This document shows, piece by piece, positions 37,890 to 40,218 of a DNA stretch of 40,218 nucleotides. The translations under genes were made by a program, and so were the position numbers. The stretch is from NCBI GenBank assembly GCA_002167845.2, contig NHBO02000091.1, forward strand, positions 1-40,218, in the 5' to 3' direction. Each line of letters begins with the position of its first letter. Position 1 is the stretch's first letter. Source of the DNA: Phycisphaera sp. TMED9. GTDB lineage: Bacteria; Planctomycetota; Phycisphaerae; Phycisphaerales; SM1A02. The notes under the pieces are model-generated. The model saw only the letters and a list, made by a program, of their open reading frames with translations. It ran no database searches and had not been told where the DNA came from.

Positions 37890-38216
37890 TCAGTCAGCCT
37901 TTTCGGGCGAATTCTGTTCAGCGTGATAGGGGCTCTTCTCGCCACCGGTCTCCGGATCATGCCGGGCCGAGTACGTGGTCGACTGGTCGATCTGGGCCGG
38001 CGTCGAGGATGACTTCCGTGACTCCGTCTCGATCTCTTCGTCGATTCCCTTGATGCCCTTCTTGAACTCCACGATGCTGGAGCCGAGAGAGCGGCCGATC
38101 TCGGGGAGCCGACGTCCGAAGACGAGGAGGCCGATCACGAGGACGACGATCATCTCCCAGCCGCCGGGCATGCCGAACAGTCCGAGAGTGAGATGGGTTG
38201 AGCTGAGAGGCAGCAT
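37890..38216 (-). CDS. tatA: Twin-arginine translocase TatA/TatE family subunit
   Basis: LGLFGMPGGWEMIVVLVIGLLVFGRRLPEIGRSLGSSIVEFKKGIKG; ATG 38216 rather than the 38312 track start. Confidence 0.9.
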   Translation of the reverse strand: MLPLSSTHLTLGLFGMPGGWEMIVVLVIGLLVFGRRLPEIGRSLGSSIVEFKKGIKGIDEEIETESRKSSSTPAQIDQSTTYSARHDPETGGEKSPYHAEQNSPEKAD

Positions 38217-38393
38217 GTACGACTCCGTCGAGTGGTCGTGAGGGGAATTCCAGCGGTCCGTGGATTGTAGCCGGGCGAACGCCCAAAGCGTGGCACCCCA
38301 GTGCGAACTCATCGATGGGGGTGCCTCTTGGCGCCTCCAATCACTGGATTCGTCGATTTCTGCATGCGATATCCGGACGCTGGGACCGGATGT

Positions 38394-39203
38394 TCATTGA
38401 AGTTCGGGGTGTCGGGGTCTCGGGATGCCGTCCAGCGGGCTTCCTCGGCCGCCGCGGCCGAGTTGATTCCATGGGTTCTCGGCACGCAGCAAGGCGTCGA
38501 CGATCGCCCGGGTCGTGGAGTCCGCGGCCCTTTCACGCCCCGCCTGGGTCAGTTGATGACCGTCCGACTCCAGGTGCTCGGGTTCGGTCGCCGAGCGATC
38601 GATGGCCTGATCCCATCGGTCGACCAGAACATCGCGTCGCTGTCCGACTTCGCGGATCACCACGTTCAACCGATCGATGTCGTCGTCTCGAACCAGATCT
38701 TGAAGATCATCCCGCACGGGGGGTGCCGTGGCGAGCACGAGATCCGTGTCCGCGGAGATCTTGGCCGCATCGACCACGCGGTTCAGGTCACGGCGAATGT
38801 CCACGAGCCCGCGTGCCGGGTAACTGTTCCCATCCGGTTCGACGGTTCGTCGCAGATCAGTGCTCCCGACCGATACATGGGCGACATGCGGGCGAAACTT
38901 CAGGATCAGCTCGCTGATCTGCTCGGCGACCGGCTCGAATCCCTGAAACGGATCATCGCAGCCGATGACCGCAGGCTGGAACGGTACGTCAGCCTCCTCC
39001 AGGCGTTCCACCACGAGGCGGCGAAGCAATCGTCCGGTCTCGTCGCCGATCAGGAGCACCAGTCGCTGGTCTTCGTGGGGTCGGATCTGCACTCCGGAAT
39101 TGTAGATCGAAAAGAGCTGGAATCGAAGGGGCTCTGCTCGATTCGTGGCGGCGGGACATCTTGGTCGGGATCCGGTACCGTCATCGCATGATTCAACCGC
39201 CAT
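38394..39203 (-). CDS. SGNH/GDSL-like hydrolase fold protein (motifs degenerate)
   Basis: LVLLIGDETGRLLRRLV (block I position), VSVGSTDLRRTV (block III-like), DGHQLTQAGRERAADSTTRAIVDALL (block V). True start may lie inside 39203 because the track start overlaps the divergent MltA start. Confidence 0.55.
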   Translation of the reverse strand: MAVESCDDGTGSRPRCPAATNRAEPLRFQLFSIYNSGVQIRPHEDQRLVLLIGDETGRLLRRLVVERLEEADVPFQPAVIGCDDPFQGFEPVAEQISELILKFRPHVAHVSVGSTDLRRTVEPDGNSYPARGLVDIRRDLNRVVDAAKISADTDLVLATAPPVRDDLQDLVRDDDIDRLNVVIREVGQRRDVLVDRWDQAIDRSATEPEHLESDGHQLTQAGRERAADSTTRAIVDALLRAENPWNQLGRGGRGSPLDGIPRPRHPELQ

Positions 39204-40218
39204 TCAAGTCGTTGACCAGCCTTCTTCGCCCTTTTCTCGTGGTTGCGGCCGTTGGTTGCCTCCAACTGGGTTGTGCGCCGGATGCCGCATCCAAGCCTGA
39301 TTACGAACGGCCGCTCCTGCCCGGAGGCGTCGCGCTCAGACCCGCGGCACCAGAGAGCATTCCCAACCTCGAACAGGCCTGGCGTCAGCGTGATGCGGGC
39401 TTGCTCGATGCCATCGAGCGCAGCCTCGCCTGGTTCGAGATGCCGAGTTCGCGTCGGTCATTTCCCTATGCGACCTCCGACCGAGAGATCACCCATGAAG
39501 AGGCTCGTCGTTCACTCTCCAGATTTCGTGATCTCCTCGAGGGTGCGAGCAGCAGCGACGACTTCCGGCGCCAGGTGCTTGATGAGTTCAGGATCTACGA
39601 GTCGATCGGTTGGGATGGAACCGGAACGGTGCTCTTCACGGGGTACTACGCCCCCGACTTCAACGCGAGTGAAACGAGAACGGAGAGATTCGCTCATCCA
39701 CTCCATCGGCGGCCCGCGGACCTCATCACCGACCCCCGCGACGGAACACCCATCGGCCGTCGGATGCCTGATGGTTCGATCGAGCGGTATCCGACTCGAG
39801 CCGAGATCATGGCGACCGGCCTGCATGACGGAAATGAACTCGCCTGGTTGGAGTCGCCACTGGACGTCTACGTCGTGCAGGTGAACGGGAGTGCTCGGTT
39901 GAACTTTCCCGATGGGCGCCAGAGTTTCGTGGGCTATGCCGGGAAGACCGATCGCCCGTACAGCGGGCTGGGTGTTCGCCTGGTCGAAGCAGGCCATATT
40001 CCCAAAGGAGGATTGAGCCTTCCGGCGATTTACGAACTCCACGAGTCCCGTCCGGAAGTGGTCGAGGATGCCATGTTCGCGAACGAGAATTTCGTCTACT
40101 TCCAAAGCTACGACGGCGCTGAATGGCCTTCAGGAAGTCTTGGATTCAAGGTGAATTCGAAGGCGTCGCTGGCGACCGACAAGGACGTCTATCCTCCCGG
40201 ATGCATCTGTCTGGTCGA
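39188..40218 (+). CDS. mltA: Murein transglycosylase A (MltA-like), partial at window edge
   Basis: Own translation from ATG 39188: lipobox-like CLQLGC, VLFTGYYAPDFNASETRTERFAHPLHRRPADLI, YAGKTDRPYSGLGVRLVEAGHIPKGGLSLPAIYELHESRPEVVEDAMFANENFVYF, ASLATDKDVYPPGC. Absent from the ORF track because no stop lies in the window. Confidence 0.88.
   Translation, partial: MIQPPFKSLTSLLRPFLVVAAVGCLQLGCAPDAASKPDYERPLLPGGVALRPAAPESIPNLEQAWRQRDAGLLDAIERSLAWFEMPSSRRSFPYATSDREITHEEARRSLSRFRDLLEGASSSDDFRRQVLDEFRIYESIGWDGTGTVLFTGYYAPDFNASETRTERFAHPLHRRPADLITDPRDGTPIGRRMPDGSIERYPTRAEIMATGLHDGNELAWLESPLDVYVVQVNGSARLNFPDGRQSFVGYAGKTDRPYSGLGVRLVEAGHIPKGGLSLPAIYELHESRPEVVEDAMFANENFVYFQSYDGAEWPSGSLGFKVNSKASLATDKDVYPPGCICLV

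Overview
The window looks like a high-GC planctomycete (Phycisphaerae-like) chromosomal segment. I infer this from a DUF1592 cytochrome plus DUF1552 gene pair, an H-X9-DG prepilin-like protein, GDxxG-type dockerin repeats, a ThuA-like protein and a secreted SUMF1-family protein. No CRISPR array, prophage, transposase or rRNA was recognised. It is mostly housekeeping and secreted or envelope genes: about 28 credible CDSs, one tRNA-Val(CAC), and several terminator hairpins. A murein transglycosylase (MltA-like) gene runs off the right edge and is absent from the ORF track. Points most worth a second look: (1) the tetR/oxidase intergenic region carries a promoter-like pair, a structured ~130-nt segment with a duplicated 11-nt motif, and a textbook intrinsic terminator, together a candidate unannotated sRNA or leader; (2) a decayed Cys-rich 'CCxxxWD' domain lies just 3' of a dockerin gene, out of frame, with the conserved Trp codon replaced by TGA; (3) a di-heme (DUF1111-like) oxidoreductase carries a CBM6-like module between its two CXXCH motifs and an N-terminal dockerin pair; (4) a 15-bp tandem repeat abuts the start of the SUMF1 gene. 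All family calls were made by eye from motifs; no database search was run.
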